Source: Shewanella profunda
GTDB taxonomy: Bacteria > Pseudomonadota > Gammaproteobacteria > Enterobacterales > Shewanellaceae
Assembly (NCBI RefSeq): GCF_023283765.1
Contig: NZ_JAKILG010000004.1
Location: 1 to 64,000, forward strand
Reading direction: 5' to 3'
Length of the DNA: 64,000 nt
Positions within the stretch are counted from its first letter, which is position 1. Each line of letters starts with the position of its first letter. Below the pieces are notes generated by a model, which was not told where the DNA came from, searched no databases, and worked only from the letters and a program-made list of their open reading frames with translations. This document shows positions 40,222 through 48,182 of this stretch, in pieces. The position numbers were made by a program, and so were the translations under genes.

Positions 40222-41337
40222 ATGTTGAGACGAGAAAACCAAGGAGATTTGTTCGATGACCAGGTGGTGTTGCCATCACTGGAGTCGGTTCTTACCGGCA
40301 TATCTTCCAGTCAGCGTTGTGACGATAGAACAACGTACTTCTCCGCTCCGGATGTGGACCTGAGTTTGTACGATCACATCATTGTTTGCCTGTCTGGAGG
40401 CAAAGACTCGATTGCTGCGTACTTGCGGCTGGTGGACATGGGTGTTGATAAGTCAAAGGTGGAGTTCTGGCACCATGATGTTGATGGTCAGGAAGGCAGT
40501 TCGTTGATGGATTGGGCCTTCATGCGTGATTACTGTCGTCAGCTCGGGGAAGAACTGGGTATCCCAATGTACTTCTCGTGGCTTGAGGGCGGCTTTGAGG
40601 GCGAAATGCTCAAAGACAATGCCTATAGCCACCCCCATCGTGTAGAGACGCCTGAGGGGCTTCTGGTGCTGCCTAGAGACCATAAGCGCTCTAAGCCTGG
40701 TACGCGCCTTCGTTTCCCTCAGCAATCGCCATCACTCCAAACAAGGTGGTGCTCATCAGCCTTGAAGATCGATGTTGGCCGCAGAGCTCTTAATAACCAG
40801 GAGCGCTTCAAGGGGAAGAAGATCCTTTTCATCACTGGTGAGCGCCGGGAGGAAAGTGCAAACAGATCCAAGTACAACCAGCTTGAGGCTCATGCCTGTG
40901 ACAGAAGATATGGGAAGACTGCACGGTTAGTTGATGCCTGGAGGCCCGTTCTTCATTGGACTGAGGAGGAGGTATGGGAAGTAATCGAGCGTCACCGCAT
41001 CCTGGCCCCAGTCCCTTATCGCCTTGGCTGGAGCCGGTCGTCGTGTATGACCTGCATCTACAACTCACAGCGTATCTGGTCCACGATCCGTCACTACTGG
41101 CCTGAACGAGCTGGGAAAATTGCTCAGTATGAACAAACCTTTGGTGTGACGGTATCAAGAAAAAAAATCGACGTAATAGATTTAGGTTCTGCTGTTGCGC
41201 CGATACAGATTAGTGATGTTGAGGCATTGGAGCAGGTATCCAGAGAAGATTACACGCTCCCGATTTTTGTGCCGGAGGGGCAGAAGTGGGTTCTCCCTGG
41301 TGGCGCATTTGGCCGAGAGGCCTGTGGTTCTGATTGA
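40222..41337 (+). CDS. PAPS-reductase-like PP-loop enzyme
   Basis: The 371-residue protein carries the PP-loop 'VCLSGGKDSIAAYL' (near residue 57) and later 'WCSSALKIDVGRRAL', 'GERREESANRSKY', and 'SSCMTCIYN', a layout shared by phosphoadenosine-phosphosulfate reductases and DndC-like enzymes. It probably adenylates or sulfurates a substrate using ATP. No dnd genes are adjacent. It overlaps the downstream membrane-protein gene region and has a type-2 operator ahead of it. The biological role on IncC-type plasmids is not known to me. Confidence 0.75.
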   Translation: MLRRENQGDLFDDQVVLPSLESVLTGISSSQRCDDRTTYFSAPDVDLSLYDHIIVCLSGGKDSIAAYLRLVDMGVDKSKVEFWHHDVDGQEGSSLMDWAFMRDYCRQLGEELGIPMYFSWLEGGFEGEMLKDNAYSHPHRVETPEGLLVLPRDHKRSKPGTRLRFPQQSPSLQTRWCSSALKIDVGRRALNNQERFKGKKILFITGERREESANRSKYNQLEAHACDRRYGKTARLVDAWRPVLHWTEEEVWEVIERHRILAPVPYRLGWSRSSCMTCIYNSQRIWSTIRHYWPERAGKIAQYEQTFGVTVSRKKIDVIDLGSAVAPIQISDVEALEQVSREDYTLPIFVPEGQKWVLPGGAFGREACGSD

Positions 41338-41354
41338 TTTGTGCAGAGGTGGCA

Positions 41355-41789
41355 ATGTTGGATTTTGTTTTTTTGGTGTTTTTGGGGTTGGGCATATCTA
41401 TGGTGCTGGTGCGTCGGTCTTCCCGTAAGGGGATGAATCTTGAACTGACATGGCTCCAGTCGTTGAAGGTCGTGCTGGTTCGTGGAGCTGTTGCATTGGG
41501 CCTGGGGTTTGGCATTGGCAGGCTTGTATTGATGGGGATGCAGTATGGTTTCCTGAGTGAGTCTGTCCTGAGGGAACATGCACTTGTCTCCGTAGCGGTG
41601 GTGCTGATCTGTGGGCTTGGTTCGTTCGTTGCGTTTCAGTGGATCATCGGAAGGATCTCTGGAAGATCGATCAGCGTCGTTTCTGTGATCAAAGTTGTGA
41701 TGTACGAGTCTGGTTACTTTGTGCTGTCGATGCTTATCTTGTTGGTGATACTCGTCCTGTTCGGCCTTGCATACGAGACTTTTTTCTAA
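41355..41789 (+). CDS. inner-membrane protein with four hydrophobic segments
   Basis: The ATG at 41355 follows GAGGTGG. The 144-residue protein has hydrophobic segments near residues 2-18, 39-61, 76-98 and 120-141. It lies 17 bp after the PP-loop enzyme gene on the same strand, and the origin begins just after. No family is recognised. Confidence 0.65.
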   Translation: MLDFVFLVFLGLGISMVLVRRSSRKGMNLELTWLQSLKVVLVRGAVALGLGFGIGRLVLMGMQYGFLSESVLREHALVSVAVVLICGLGSFVAFQWIIGRISGRSISVVSVIKVVMYESGYFVLSMLILLVILVLFGLAYETFF

Positions 41790-41945
41790 AAAAACAGTGT
41801 TGATTATTTTTTGTTCAGCGATCAAAAGGATAAATATAAAGATCTTTAGATCTTTGTATAAAGGATTAAAAACGGTTAAAGACAGGTTAGGCGTTCTAAA
41901 TCACCACTCAACACATTGATATTGCTGGTGTTTTTATATTTATTC

Positions 41946-42262
41946 CGTGCAACGAACCCATAGGTTGCCGTGCAGCGTTCCCATAGGTTGCCGTGCAACG
42001 TCCCCACATACCCTTGGATCTTATCCACTGTTATCCACACGGAACCCCTCTTTTTTCCACAAAATCCTTACAAAACAGAGCTTTCGTGCAGCGTTCCCAC
42101 ATATCAGATCTGGTGTTCGTGCAGTGTTCCCACATGTCTAAGGTCATACGTGCAGTCGGCCCATATACAATTTTCTGAACGTGCAACGTACCTACATGTC
42201 AATTTTGGTCGTTTTTTGCACCGTGCAACGTACCCACATGTGATCGTGCAGCGTTCCCATAT
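41946..42262. repeat. iterons 1-9
   Basis: Nine copies begin at 41946, 41969, 41992, 42085, 42118, 42149, 42180, 42222 and 42245. Each starts CGTGCA and ends CCCAtA-type bases over about 19 bp. They are the likely RepA binding sites. Confidence 0.8.
42021..42039. promoter_or_regulatory. DnaA boxes 1 and 2
   Basis: TTATCCACT (42021-42029) and TTATCCACA (42031-42039) lie in tandem between iterons. The second is the exact consensus. Confidence 0.75.
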
Positions 42263-42289
42263 ACCAAAACCCCGTTTATGCACAGGAGA

Positions 42290-42298
42290 TGTGGATAA
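42290..42298 (-). promoter_or_regulatory. DnaA box 3, opposite strand
   Basis: TGTGGATAA is the exact complement of the consensus box, at the edge of the dense iteron group. Confidence 0.75.
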
Positions 42299-42408
42299 CT
42301 TTTGGCCTCTTTTTGTGTGCGCGTGATCACTTTATGGACTATTAGAGTCATTTTGACTGCCTTTTTAGGTTTGTCCTGATCTGTCAATCTTTGTTCTGCT
42401 TCGTCAAT

Positions 42409-42704
42409 CGTGCAGAGTTCCCATATATCGAGAGGTTCAGAACCTGCTTCCGTGCAACGTACCCACATATCAAATCTCATAACGTGCAGGTCCCCCACAT
42501 CCTCACCCTTTAACTATCAATACCTTACGGGAACCACTCTACGGGAACCACCGGAGCAGCATGGCACTTATCCTTCGTCGTGGCTTACGCTTGCACGATA
42601 CTGAGAATCAGCTTGCGACTACCGTGCAACGATCCCATATATAGAGCCCCAGCCCACGCTGCATCTGGGGTCACGTTCGCTCTATCCGTGCAGTTCCCCC
42701 ATAT
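42409..42704. repeat. iterons 10-14
   Basis: Copies begin at 42409, 42451, 42483, 42623 and 42687. The last three are degenerate. They lie between the dense group and repA and may mediate RepA autoregulation or handcuffing. Confidence 0.7.
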
Positions 42705-42766
42705 GCGGAGGCATTCCGTTTCAGGTCCTGCCTGGTGGGCGTACCTTGTGCGCTTTCTTCGGGCAT

Positions 42767-42790
42767 AAAAAAAGGCGCTGACGCGCCTAT
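42767..42790 (-). terminator. rho-independent terminator of repA
   Basis: A GGCGC-TGA-GCGCC stem is followed on the minus strand by seven T residues, 37 bp after the repA stop. Confidence 0.85.
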
Positions 42791-42826
42791 CTTTCTTTTC
42801 CCTGGGGGGATGGGAGATTCTGGTGG

Positions 42827-43891
42827 CTATCTCCCCTTACGCTGGGGTTCATCAATGATGTCGTGGTCGATCATGCCGTGCTTGATGGCCCGTAGCTCTG
42901 TCTGCTGCTTACGCTTGTTGGACGCCATCACCTGCTTCACGAAGTTCTCATGAGGCCTTATGACGTACCGCACGTCGATGACTCTGCGGCCATCCTTGAT
43001 CTGGTTCGCGTCGTAGTCGCTTACGACCTCTTGTTTGATGAGGGCCTCCAGAGCGAGCTTCATGGCTCTGACGTTCTCCGGCATCCGTGGGCTCAATTCA
43101 CGAGGGCTCTGGGTCAGGAAGCTGATAAGCGATGGCGTGTACGGCGAATCTGGTGATGCTTGAGTCCAGTAGTGGCTCATTCGCTTGTAGATGTACCGTG
43201 CAAGAGGGGAGCGGATTTGCATTCCGATTTTGTAGTTGTATTGACGAAACGACAGATTCATGATCGATTCGTTTACCAGCGGGTTGAACTGCACATAGCA
43301 CCTGGCGTTCCCGCCTTTCTTGCGAAACTCACCTCTGGTGGTCAGTCCCACCATCGGGAAGAAGCTGGAGCTGATGAAGGCTTCACCGTCATCACTGATA
43401 CATTCAAGTGTTGCGCCACGACAAACCTGGATTGCTTCCTTGATTTCGTTCAGGTTGTACCCGTGACCCATCTTCGAGAGCTCTTTCTGGAGTTCGTACA
43501 GAGTGAACATGACTCCAGCCTTGCCCTCGATGATATGGCCTTTCCCGTTCACTGCGAGCTTGCGTAGAGCATCCTCAAGGATTTCCTCTCGCTGTCCCGC
43601 GTAGATCAGCACGGTTCTTCCGTCATCCTTCTCGATGATGGCTGGCTTCACCTTCACCGTGAACTGCTGGCCTCTGATGGAGCATTGTCGCGTCACTACA
43701 GCGTTGGACAAATCTTCATGCTCACGCTTTTGGTCCCAAATGTACTTAGGCAGCGCATCGTAGATCTCGATGGTGTTGGAGTAGTCGTCTTTCTTGCCCG
43801 GAGATTCAATAATCTCAAACAGGCTCATTTGCGGCGAGTCTTTGATTACGTCGAGTTTCTCCAGGTCTTTGTCTTTGGTTCTCTTGCTCAT
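42827..43891 (-). CDS. repA: IncA/C-type replication initiator RepA
   Basis: The 354-residue protein reads as an IncA/C-family RepA, with 'ALPKYIWDQKREHEDL' near residue 45, a central winged-helix region including 'RSPLARYIYKRMSHYW', and a basic C-terminus. It binds the adjacent iterons to start plasmid replication. ATG at 43891 has GGAA upstream; an in-frame ATG at 43927 lies 12 codons earlier without a ribosome site and within the previous gene. It is transcribed away from its origin region toward it, with a terminator after the stop. Confidence 0.92.
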   Translation of the reverse strand: MSKRTKDKDLEKLDVIKDSPQMSLFEIIESPGKKDDYSNTIEIYDALPKYIWDQKREHEDLSNAVVTRQCSIRGQQFTVKVKPAIIEKDDGRTVLIYAGQREEILEDALRKLAVNGKGHIIEGKAGVMFTLYELQKELSKMGHGYNLNEIKEAIQVCRGATLECISDDGEAFISSSFFPMVGLTTRGEFRKKGGNARCYVQFNPLVNESIMNLSFRQYNYKIGMQIRSPLARYIYKRMSHYWTQASPDSPYTPSLISFLTQSPRELSPRMPENVRAMKLALEALIKQEVVSDYDANQIKDGRRVIDVRYVIRPHENFVKQVMASNKRKQQTELRAIKHGMIDHDIIDEPQRKGR

Positions 43892-43911
43892 GATTGTTCC
43901 GTCGATACTTT

Positions 43912-44199
43912 CTAGCTGGTGGTCCATGCCGCCAGCAGTGTCAAAACTCCCGCTGCTACCGTTGCTGAAAACACTAGCTGGTAGATGCGACGCTTAGCCC
44001 CCGCAGTGCTGCTCATGAAGCGCAGGGCTGCCGCTTCATACCGGAAATGGGCGAACTCACCCCGAAGAGTGCTATCTGTCCCCTGTAGCGATTGTGGGCG
44101 CTTTGACAGGGCAGGGCGAGGATGGCTGGCGACTTTCTTGATCATCGCTTCACATTTCCCCAGTTTCGCCATTTCAGTGGCCGCTACAGATGCTGTCAT
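43912..44199 (-). CDS. small protein with C-terminal membrane anchor
   Basis: The 95-residue basic protein has a single hydrophobic segment at its end ('IYQLVFSATVAAGVLTLLAA'), so it would be tail-anchored. It lies 20 bp before repA and 4 bp after the MobI-like gene on the same strand, so it may be in the same operon. Function is unknown. Confidence 0.55.
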   Translation of the reverse strand: MTASVAATEMAKLGKCEAMIKKVASHPRPALSKRPQSLQGTDSTLRGEFAHFRYEAAALRFMSSTAGAKRRIYQLVFSATVAAGVLTLLAAWTTS

Positions 44200-44203
44200 G
44201 TTG

Positions 44204-44743
44204 TCACACCTCGTCGCTATGTGTCTTGTTTAGCTGGCGCTCGTACTCGTTTAGCGCCCGGCGAATTTTTGCTAAGGCAGTGGCGCGTTGTCTTAACACG
44301 GCATACCTGGTTTCAACTTGCTGGATCAACTCTTGTGCCCAGGCAGGCTCTTTCTTGAAGTGCGACATGCTATAGGCATGACCCCGACCCTTCTTGATAT
44401 GTGTCGATAGAACCCTTTTCTTTTGTCCGGGAACCTGTTCGACAAATCTGTTGCGATACCACTCTGCAACGAGTGATACGCCTAGAATGCGAACCCGTGT
44501 ACCGACACGCCCTTGTTCGTCCTCTGATGCTTCTTCACGCGCCGATTTGTGCGCGTTCCAGTACATGTCCGCTTCCTGCTGCGCCTCGACAGCAAGAACC
44601 GCTAAGGCGTGATCCAGTTTGCTCCGTACCTCTGCAACAAACTCACGTCCCTCTGCCTCTAGCAGATCCTCTGTTATCTCGGATCGTTCTTCTTCGAGCT
44701 TCGGATCTAGCAGATCTAGCCATCGCTCCGTTGGTAGACTCAC
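44204..44743 (-). CDS. mobI: MobI-like transfer-initiation protein
   Basis: This 179-residue soluble protein is Glu-rich and helical at the start and basic toward the end ('HIKKGRGHAYSMSHFKKEP'). It lies beside a long intergenic region between parM and repA, where IncC plasmids carry mobI next to oriT. MobI is an essential accessory of relaxosome function in IncC and SXT/R391 elements. A GTG at 44743 has GGGAGG upstream; a TTG at 44770 is also in frame. The assignment relies mainly on position and general features. Confidence 0.65.
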   Translation of the reverse strand: MSLPTERWLDLLDPKLEEERSEITEDLLEAEGREFVAEVRSKLDHALAVLAVEAQQEADMYWNAHKSAREEASEDEQGRVGTRVRILGVSLVAEWYRNRFVEQVPGQKKRVLSTHIKKGRGHAYSMSHFKKEPAWAQELIQQVETRYAVLRQRATALAKIRRALNEYERQLNKTHSDEV

Positions 44744-45065
44744 CTCAAAACCCTCCCAATTCCTATCCAATTCCTATCCACATAACTATCTATCTGGAAT
44801 TTAAAGCTGATTATTCCACTACTGGAATCTAGTTCTGTCTCTAGGCTAACCCATCCTTGGAATTTGTCAAATTTCCCTCTATCTATCTGGAATCTTGACG
44901 CCCTTATTCTTTCACCTCCTCTTTCAATGTGAATCTATAAATAAAGATTCCAGATATATTGGACATAGCACCAAAGATTCCAATTGCCTCTTTACCGCCG
45001 TCTCTCGGTGCTGGAGGGAAAGCGGTTCTCGATGTAGGGGTAAGGTCTGTTTATGTGAACCTATC

Positions 45066-45084
45066 CGTGCAGCGTTCCCATAGG
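45066..45084. repeat. isolated RepA iteron-like site near oriT
   Basis: CGTGCAGCGTTCCCATAGG is the same form as iteron 2, but lies 2.4 kb from the origin array in the parM leader. Confidence 0.65.
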
Positions 45085-45129
45085 TTTCCTTGTTCAACGA
45101 TCAAAAAACCACCGAAAAGCAATCTAAAT

Positions 45130-45142
45130 GCCCCTTTTGGGC
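45130..45142. promoter_or_regulatory. candidate AcaCD activation site ahead of parM
   Basis: GCCCCTTTTGGGC, 100 bp before parM, with the GCCC-N5-GGGC form. Confidence 0.55.
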
Positions 45143-45198
45143 AATTACACAGGCCATTTGTCCCCGCCTTTAGCCTTATTCTCTATCCAACACGCGGC

Positions 45199-45231
45199 AA
45201 GCAATCAAAAAGCAATCAAAAAGCAATCTTT
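45199..45231. repeat. triple direct repeat in the parM leader
   Basis: AAGCAATCAAA-type units repeat three times at 45199, 45210 and 45220, with a fourth, related one near 45116. They end 10 bp before the parM ribosome site and are candidate binding sites for the ParR-like protein (centromere or operator). Confidence 0.6.
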
Positions 45232-45241
45232 GGAGGATTTC

Positions 45242-46225
45242 ATGAGTCAATTTGTTCTGGGTTTGGATATTGGTTACTCCAACCTGAAAATGGCAATGGG
45301 GCATAAAGGTGAGGAAGCTCGCACAGTCGTCATGCCGGTGGGGGCAGGTCCACTGGAACTGATGCCACAACAGTTAACTGGCGGTGCAGGGTCCAGCATT
45401 CAGGTTGTGATTGATGGAGAGAAATGGGTTGCAGGCGTCGAGCCTGACCGATTGCAAGGTTGGGAGCGTGAGCTTCACGGCGACTATCCTTCGACCAATC
45501 CATACAAGGCTCTTTTCTACGCTGCACTCCTGATGTCCGAGCAGAAGGAGATTGATGTGCTGGTGACTGGCCTGCCTGTTAGTCAGTACATGGAAGTAGA
45601 GCGCAGAGAGGCGTTGAAAGCTCGACTTGAGGGCGAGCACCAGATCACGCCAAAACGATCGGTGGCGGTTAAGTCTGTCGTGGTTGTACCTCAACCTGCC
45701 GGTGCTTACATGGATGTTGTCAGTTCAACCAAAGATGAAGACCTCCTGGAGATTATCCAGGGAGGAAAAACCGTTGTAATTGACCCTGGGTTCTTCTCTG
45801 TAGACTGGGTAGCTCTTGAAGAGGGAGAGGTCCGCTATCATTCATCTGGCACCAGCCTCAAGGCGATGTCGGTGTTGCTACAGGAAACGGATCGGCTAAT
45901 TCAGGAAGACCACGGCGGTGCCCCTGGCATCGAGAAGATCGAGAAAGCTATTCGTGCCGGTAAGGCCGAAATCTTCCTCTACGGCGAAAAGGTATCGATC
46001 AAAGACTACTTCAAGAAAGCCTCAACCAAAGTCGCTCAAAACGCCTTGATCCCTATGCGGAAGTCAATGCGTGAGGACGGGATGGATGCTGACGTAGTTC
46101 TGCTGGCTGGTGGCGGTGCCGAGGCTTACCAAGATGCGGCCAGGGAGCTTTTCCCTAAGAGCAGGATTGTACTGCCCAACGAATCCGTGGCATCCAATGC
46201 CAGGGGCTTCTGGTTCTGCGGCTGA
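45242..46225 (+). CDS. parM: ParM/StbA-like actin-family segregation ATPase
   Basis: The 327-residue actin-like ATPase has the phosphate-1 loop 'LGLDIGYSNLKMAMG' at the N-terminus, 'VVIDPGFFSVDWV' (phosphate-2) and 'VLLAGGGAEAYQDA' (adenosine motif) near the C-terminus. It polymerises to push plasmid copies apart. GGAGG precedes the ATG at 45242. A longer in-frame start at 45128 was rejected because it spans the repeats and the AcaCD-like site. A ParR-like gene follows 16 bp later. Confidence 0.88.
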   Translation: MSQFVLGLDIGYSNLKMAMGHKGEEARTVVMPVGAGPLELMPQQLTGGAGSSIQVVIDGEKWVAGVEPDRLQGWERELHGDYPSTNPYKALFYAALLMSEQKEIDVLVTGLPVSQYMEVERREALKARLEGEHQITPKRSVAVKSVVVVPQPAGAYMDVVSSTKDEDLLEIIQGGKTVVIDPGFFSVDWVALEEGEVRYHSSGTSLKAMSVLLQETDRLIQEDHGGAPGIEKIEKAIRAGKAEIFLYGEKVSIKDYFKKASTKVAQNALIPMRKSMREDGMDADVVLLAGGGAEAYQDAARELFPKSRIVLPNESVASNARGFWFCG

Positions 46226-46241
46226 TAGATAGGAGGTCGTT

Positions 46242-46535
46242 GTGGCTGGTAGCAAATGGGATGGAAAAATATCTAATCTGAACATATCGGAGCAAGCCTT
46301 TCCGGAGCTCTATCGTGAACTGTCCCAGATGCAGCATAAGGCGCGTAGTGATCGGCTCCGCGCCCTTGCTCTATTGGGTCTTTATTCTCTTCGATTTTCT
46401 GGCAACATTGGGTCTTTTGAGCAACAGGGTTCAGAGAGTCAACCTGCACAGCATCAAAATCCGCCAGTGCAGGCTGACGCAAAACTGAACTCTCAACGTG
46501 ATTCACTTAAAGGAAAACTGATGGGCTCCGTATGA
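46242..46535 (+). CDS. parR: ParR-like DNA-binding partner of ParM
   Basis: The 97-residue protein begins at GTG with AGGAGG upstream. It has a short N-terminal basic strand and helices ('PELYRELSQMQHKARSDRLR'), like a ribbon-helix-helix protein, and a flexible Gln/Ser-rich C-terminus. It lies directly after parM and overlaps the acr2 region by spacing of 1 bp. It probably binds repeats in the parM leader and links DNA to the ParM filament. Sequence similarity is not diagnostic, so the call rests on size, fold outline and position. Confidence 0.7.
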   Translation: MAGSKWDGKISNLNISEQAFPELYRELSQMQHKARSDRLRALALLGLYSLRFSGNIGSFEQQGSESQPAQHQNPPVQADAKLNSQRDSLKGKLMGSV

Positions 46536-46536
46536 C

Positions 46537-46956
46537 ATGAAAGACCACGAGGAGTTCTCTACGCTATCAGCGGCTGAACGTAGAGAGTTAATAATCGCAG
46601 AGTTAAAGCGTAAAAGCCGCATTCGCACCCTGTTGCGAGGGCTCCCGTTAGATGAAGTTCGGGAGATCATTGACAGAATGAAGGGCGTTCTCAATGAACT
46701 GGAGGAAGAGTACAAAAAGCGAGAAGAAGAAGAAAAAGAAAAGCGAGCTCAGGCCGAGCGAATAATGAGCGACATGGAATCCTGCGGTGTGGACATCGGC
46801 TTGCTCAACGAAATGTTCACGAGCAAATCAGAACCTGATAATGCTAAATATTCAAAAGACGGAGTTTCGTGGAGTGGGCAAGGACGTCGCCCGGATGCTT
46901 TCAAGGGGTTGGGAGCTGTCGAGCTGGAGCGCTACCGTATCCCACAGAAGAAGTAA
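46537..46956 (+). CDS. acr2: H-NS-like repressor Acr2
   Basis: The 139-residue protein has a helical, charged N-terminal oligomerisation region (about residues 1-85, 'LNELEEEYKKREEEEKEKRA') and a C-terminal H-NS-type DNA-binding motif 'WSGQGRRPDAF', close to the WTGQGRTP loop of H-NS. In IncC plasmids the H-NS-like Acr2 represses acaDC expression together with Acr1. Its position beside the convergent acaC supports this. A bidirectional terminator follows. Confidence 0.87.
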   Translation: MKDHEEFSTLSAAERRELIIAELKRKSRIRTLLRGLPLDEVREIIDRMKGVLNELEEEYKKREEEEKEKRAQAERIMSDMESCGVDIGLLNEMFTSKSEPDNAKYSKDGVSWSGQGRRPDAFKGLGAVELERYRIPQKK

Positions 46957-46962
46957 AAAAAA

Positions 46963-46990
46963 TGAGCGCCGCAAAGTTTGGGCGCTCATC
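46963..46990. terminator. bidirectional terminator between acr2 and acaC
   Basis: GAGCGCC...GGGCGCTC, an inverted repeat of eight pairs with a short loop, lies between convergent genes with A and T tracts on the acr2 side. Confidence 0.75.
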
Positions 46991-47016
46991 TTCTGGTCCG
47001 AAATGTCATAGTCTAC

Positions 47017-47574
47017 TCAAGCACACTCTTTCTCCCCACCACCATGCCTTCCTTGTTCTTTGCAGAACGGACATTCAACGCAGGTTCTTTGATTAACAGA
47101 GGTGAAGTACGTACACTTGCAGTTGTCGCACACCTCCAGCATTGCGTCCCCACTTCTCAACTCCGAAGCAAGACACCAGGCATCAGTAATATCAAACGGA
47201 GCCCATCGAGCACCTTTCATTCCGGGCACTTCTTTGCGGATTGCGTGATACATTCTAAATGCCTTGTTCAAGGCTTTGATGTTCACAGACCGCAACACGG
47301 CTTCTCCACCAATGTTGAAGTAGAGCTGCATTAGAAGAGAGGCCTGTATCTTGGATGTGTGACTATGAATCAGTGTCGCACCACCACGGAAGGTTCTGGA
47401 TTTTCGTTCCAGAGTATATCCGTCTCTCTCCAGATCCTGGTAAAGCCGTCTGACCTGTTTGTAGGTTAGGCCCGTCTCGATCATGATGATTTTTGTGATG
47501 TACCCAGCAAGGGCCATGTGTCGAGCTGTAACCCAGCGACCCAATGTACCAGAGTTGCCAATGTTCATCTCCAC
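47017..47574 (-). CDS. acaC: FlhC-like transfer activator subunit AcaC
   Basis: The 185-residue protein has a helix-rich N-terminal part and a C-terminal zinc cluster, 'CDNCKCTYFTSVNQRTCVEC' with a further Cys, matching the FlhC pattern CxxC...CxxC. In IncC plasmids AcaC pairs with AcaD to form the master activator of transfer genes. Its start overlaps the acaD stop by 10 bp. It is the last gene of the acr1-transglycosylase-acaD-acaC operon. Confidence 0.92.
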   Translation of the reverse strand: MEMNIGNSGTLGRWVTARHMALAGYITKIIMIETGLTYKQVRRLYQDLERDGYTLERKSRTFRGGATLIHSHTSKIQASLLMQLYFNIGGEAVLRSVNIKALNKAFRMYHAIRKEVPGMKGARWAPFDITDAWCLASELRSGDAMLEVCDNCKCTYFTSVNQRTCVECPFCKEQGRHGGGEKECA

Positions 47575-48173
47575 CTCCCACGTCCCTGTAGAGACTGTTG
47601 CAGTTTTTTCAATACCGGGTGTGTTAACTCTTCCCGGCTGTCATCGAGAATTTCTTCAATGATGCTCGGAGCAAAACGAAGCGTAAAATGCGTAACCGTT
47701 GTTCCAGACATGTGGCGCAACTGGCTGTCTGTTGCCTTAGCCACCAGCTCCGCAAGCTCTCTCGAAACCCCGAAAACTTCCTTTGCCATCTCCGGGTCTC
47801 TCGATGCGACGCGGTTAAATAGCAACCAGTAGGCAGCATCAAATTCATCAACACTATGGTTGATGAAAACTACCGGGTCGTAGTCGCCAGAGAGTCGCGT
47901 GATGATGTTCTGCTCTGCTGTTTCGAGCTTGAAAGAGATCAAAACGCCAGACGCCAGAGCTTCCAATTGGGAAGGTGTTGCCAGTGACAGCTTTTGAACG
48001 GTGTCCATGCCCAAAGAAAATTGTGAGGCCGCATCATCTGGACGTTCTTTTGCCAGAGTGGATAGCAGGTTCCACAATGTCAGATCGAACTCGTAGACGT
48101 TTCTATCAGCTTCTTCTTGATCGAGGTTGACGGCTCTTGCATCCCACGCACCAATAATATCCAGTTCCAACAT
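47565..48173 (-). CDS. acaD: transfer activator subunit AcaD (tandem FlhD-like domains)
   Basis: The 202-residue protein is about twice the length of FlhD (about 116). Two FlhD-like segments are seen: residues about 28-84 ('FDLTLWNLLSTLAKERPDDA' to 'GVLISFKL') and about 108-170 ('DAAYWLLFNRVASRDPEMAK' to 'VTHFTLRF'). This suggests an internal duplication or fusion, so one AcaD chain may replace an FlhD dimer. It joins AcaC to activate transfer operons. Confidence 0.88.
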   Translation of the reverse strand: MLELDIIGAWDARAVNLDQEEADRNVYEFDLTLWNLLSTLAKERPDDAASQFSLGMDTVQKLSLATPSQLEALASGVLISFKLETAEQNIITRLSGDYDPVVFINHSVDEFDAAYWLLFNRVASRDPEMAKEVFGVSRELAELVAKATDSQLRHMSGTTVTHFTLRFAPSIIEEILDDSREELTHPVLKKLQQSLQGRGRWR

Positions 48174-48182
48174 TCCGCCCCC

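Larger units (their letters stand above)
41790..42710. other. replication origin region (oriV)
   Basis: This 0.9-kb non-coding region lies beside repA. It holds an A/T-rich segment (41795-41885) with two GATCTTT repeats, fourteen iterons of the form CGTGCA(A/G)CGTxCCCA(C/T)ATA from 41946 to 42704, and three DnaA boxes. The parts are those of an iteron-controlled origin: a melting region, RepA sites and DnaA sites. The iterons vary in sequence and spacing and are split into a dense group (41946-42262), a pair near 42409-42500 and two near repA. Confidence 0.85.
44744..45241. other. probable oriT and control region between mobI and parM
   Basis: About 500 bp without a gene between divergent mobI and parM. 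The first half has repeats: CTATCTATCTGGAAT at about 44787 and 44879, ATTCCTATCC twice at the mobI start, and several TGGAAT/ATTCCA words forming small inverted repeats (44800-44985). IncC oriT is known to lie upstream of mobI. The second half holds an iteron, an AcaCD-like site and a triple repeat. The nick site cannot be seen. Confidence 0.6.

Noticed and set aside
41946..42704. Iteron cluster as a CRISPR array
   Set aside because: Repeats are short and degenerate with irregular gaps and contain DnaA boxes; the adjacent repA explains them.
45199..45231. Possible CRISPR array from the triple repeat
   Set aside because: Units abut with no spacers and are only about 11 bp; no cas genes are present (the Cas4-like nuclease lies elsewhere and alone).
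45128..45241. Upstream extension of ParM
   Set aside because: It would place repeats and an AcaCD-like site inside coding sequence; the ATG at 45242 has GGAGG and begins at the conserved N-terminus.
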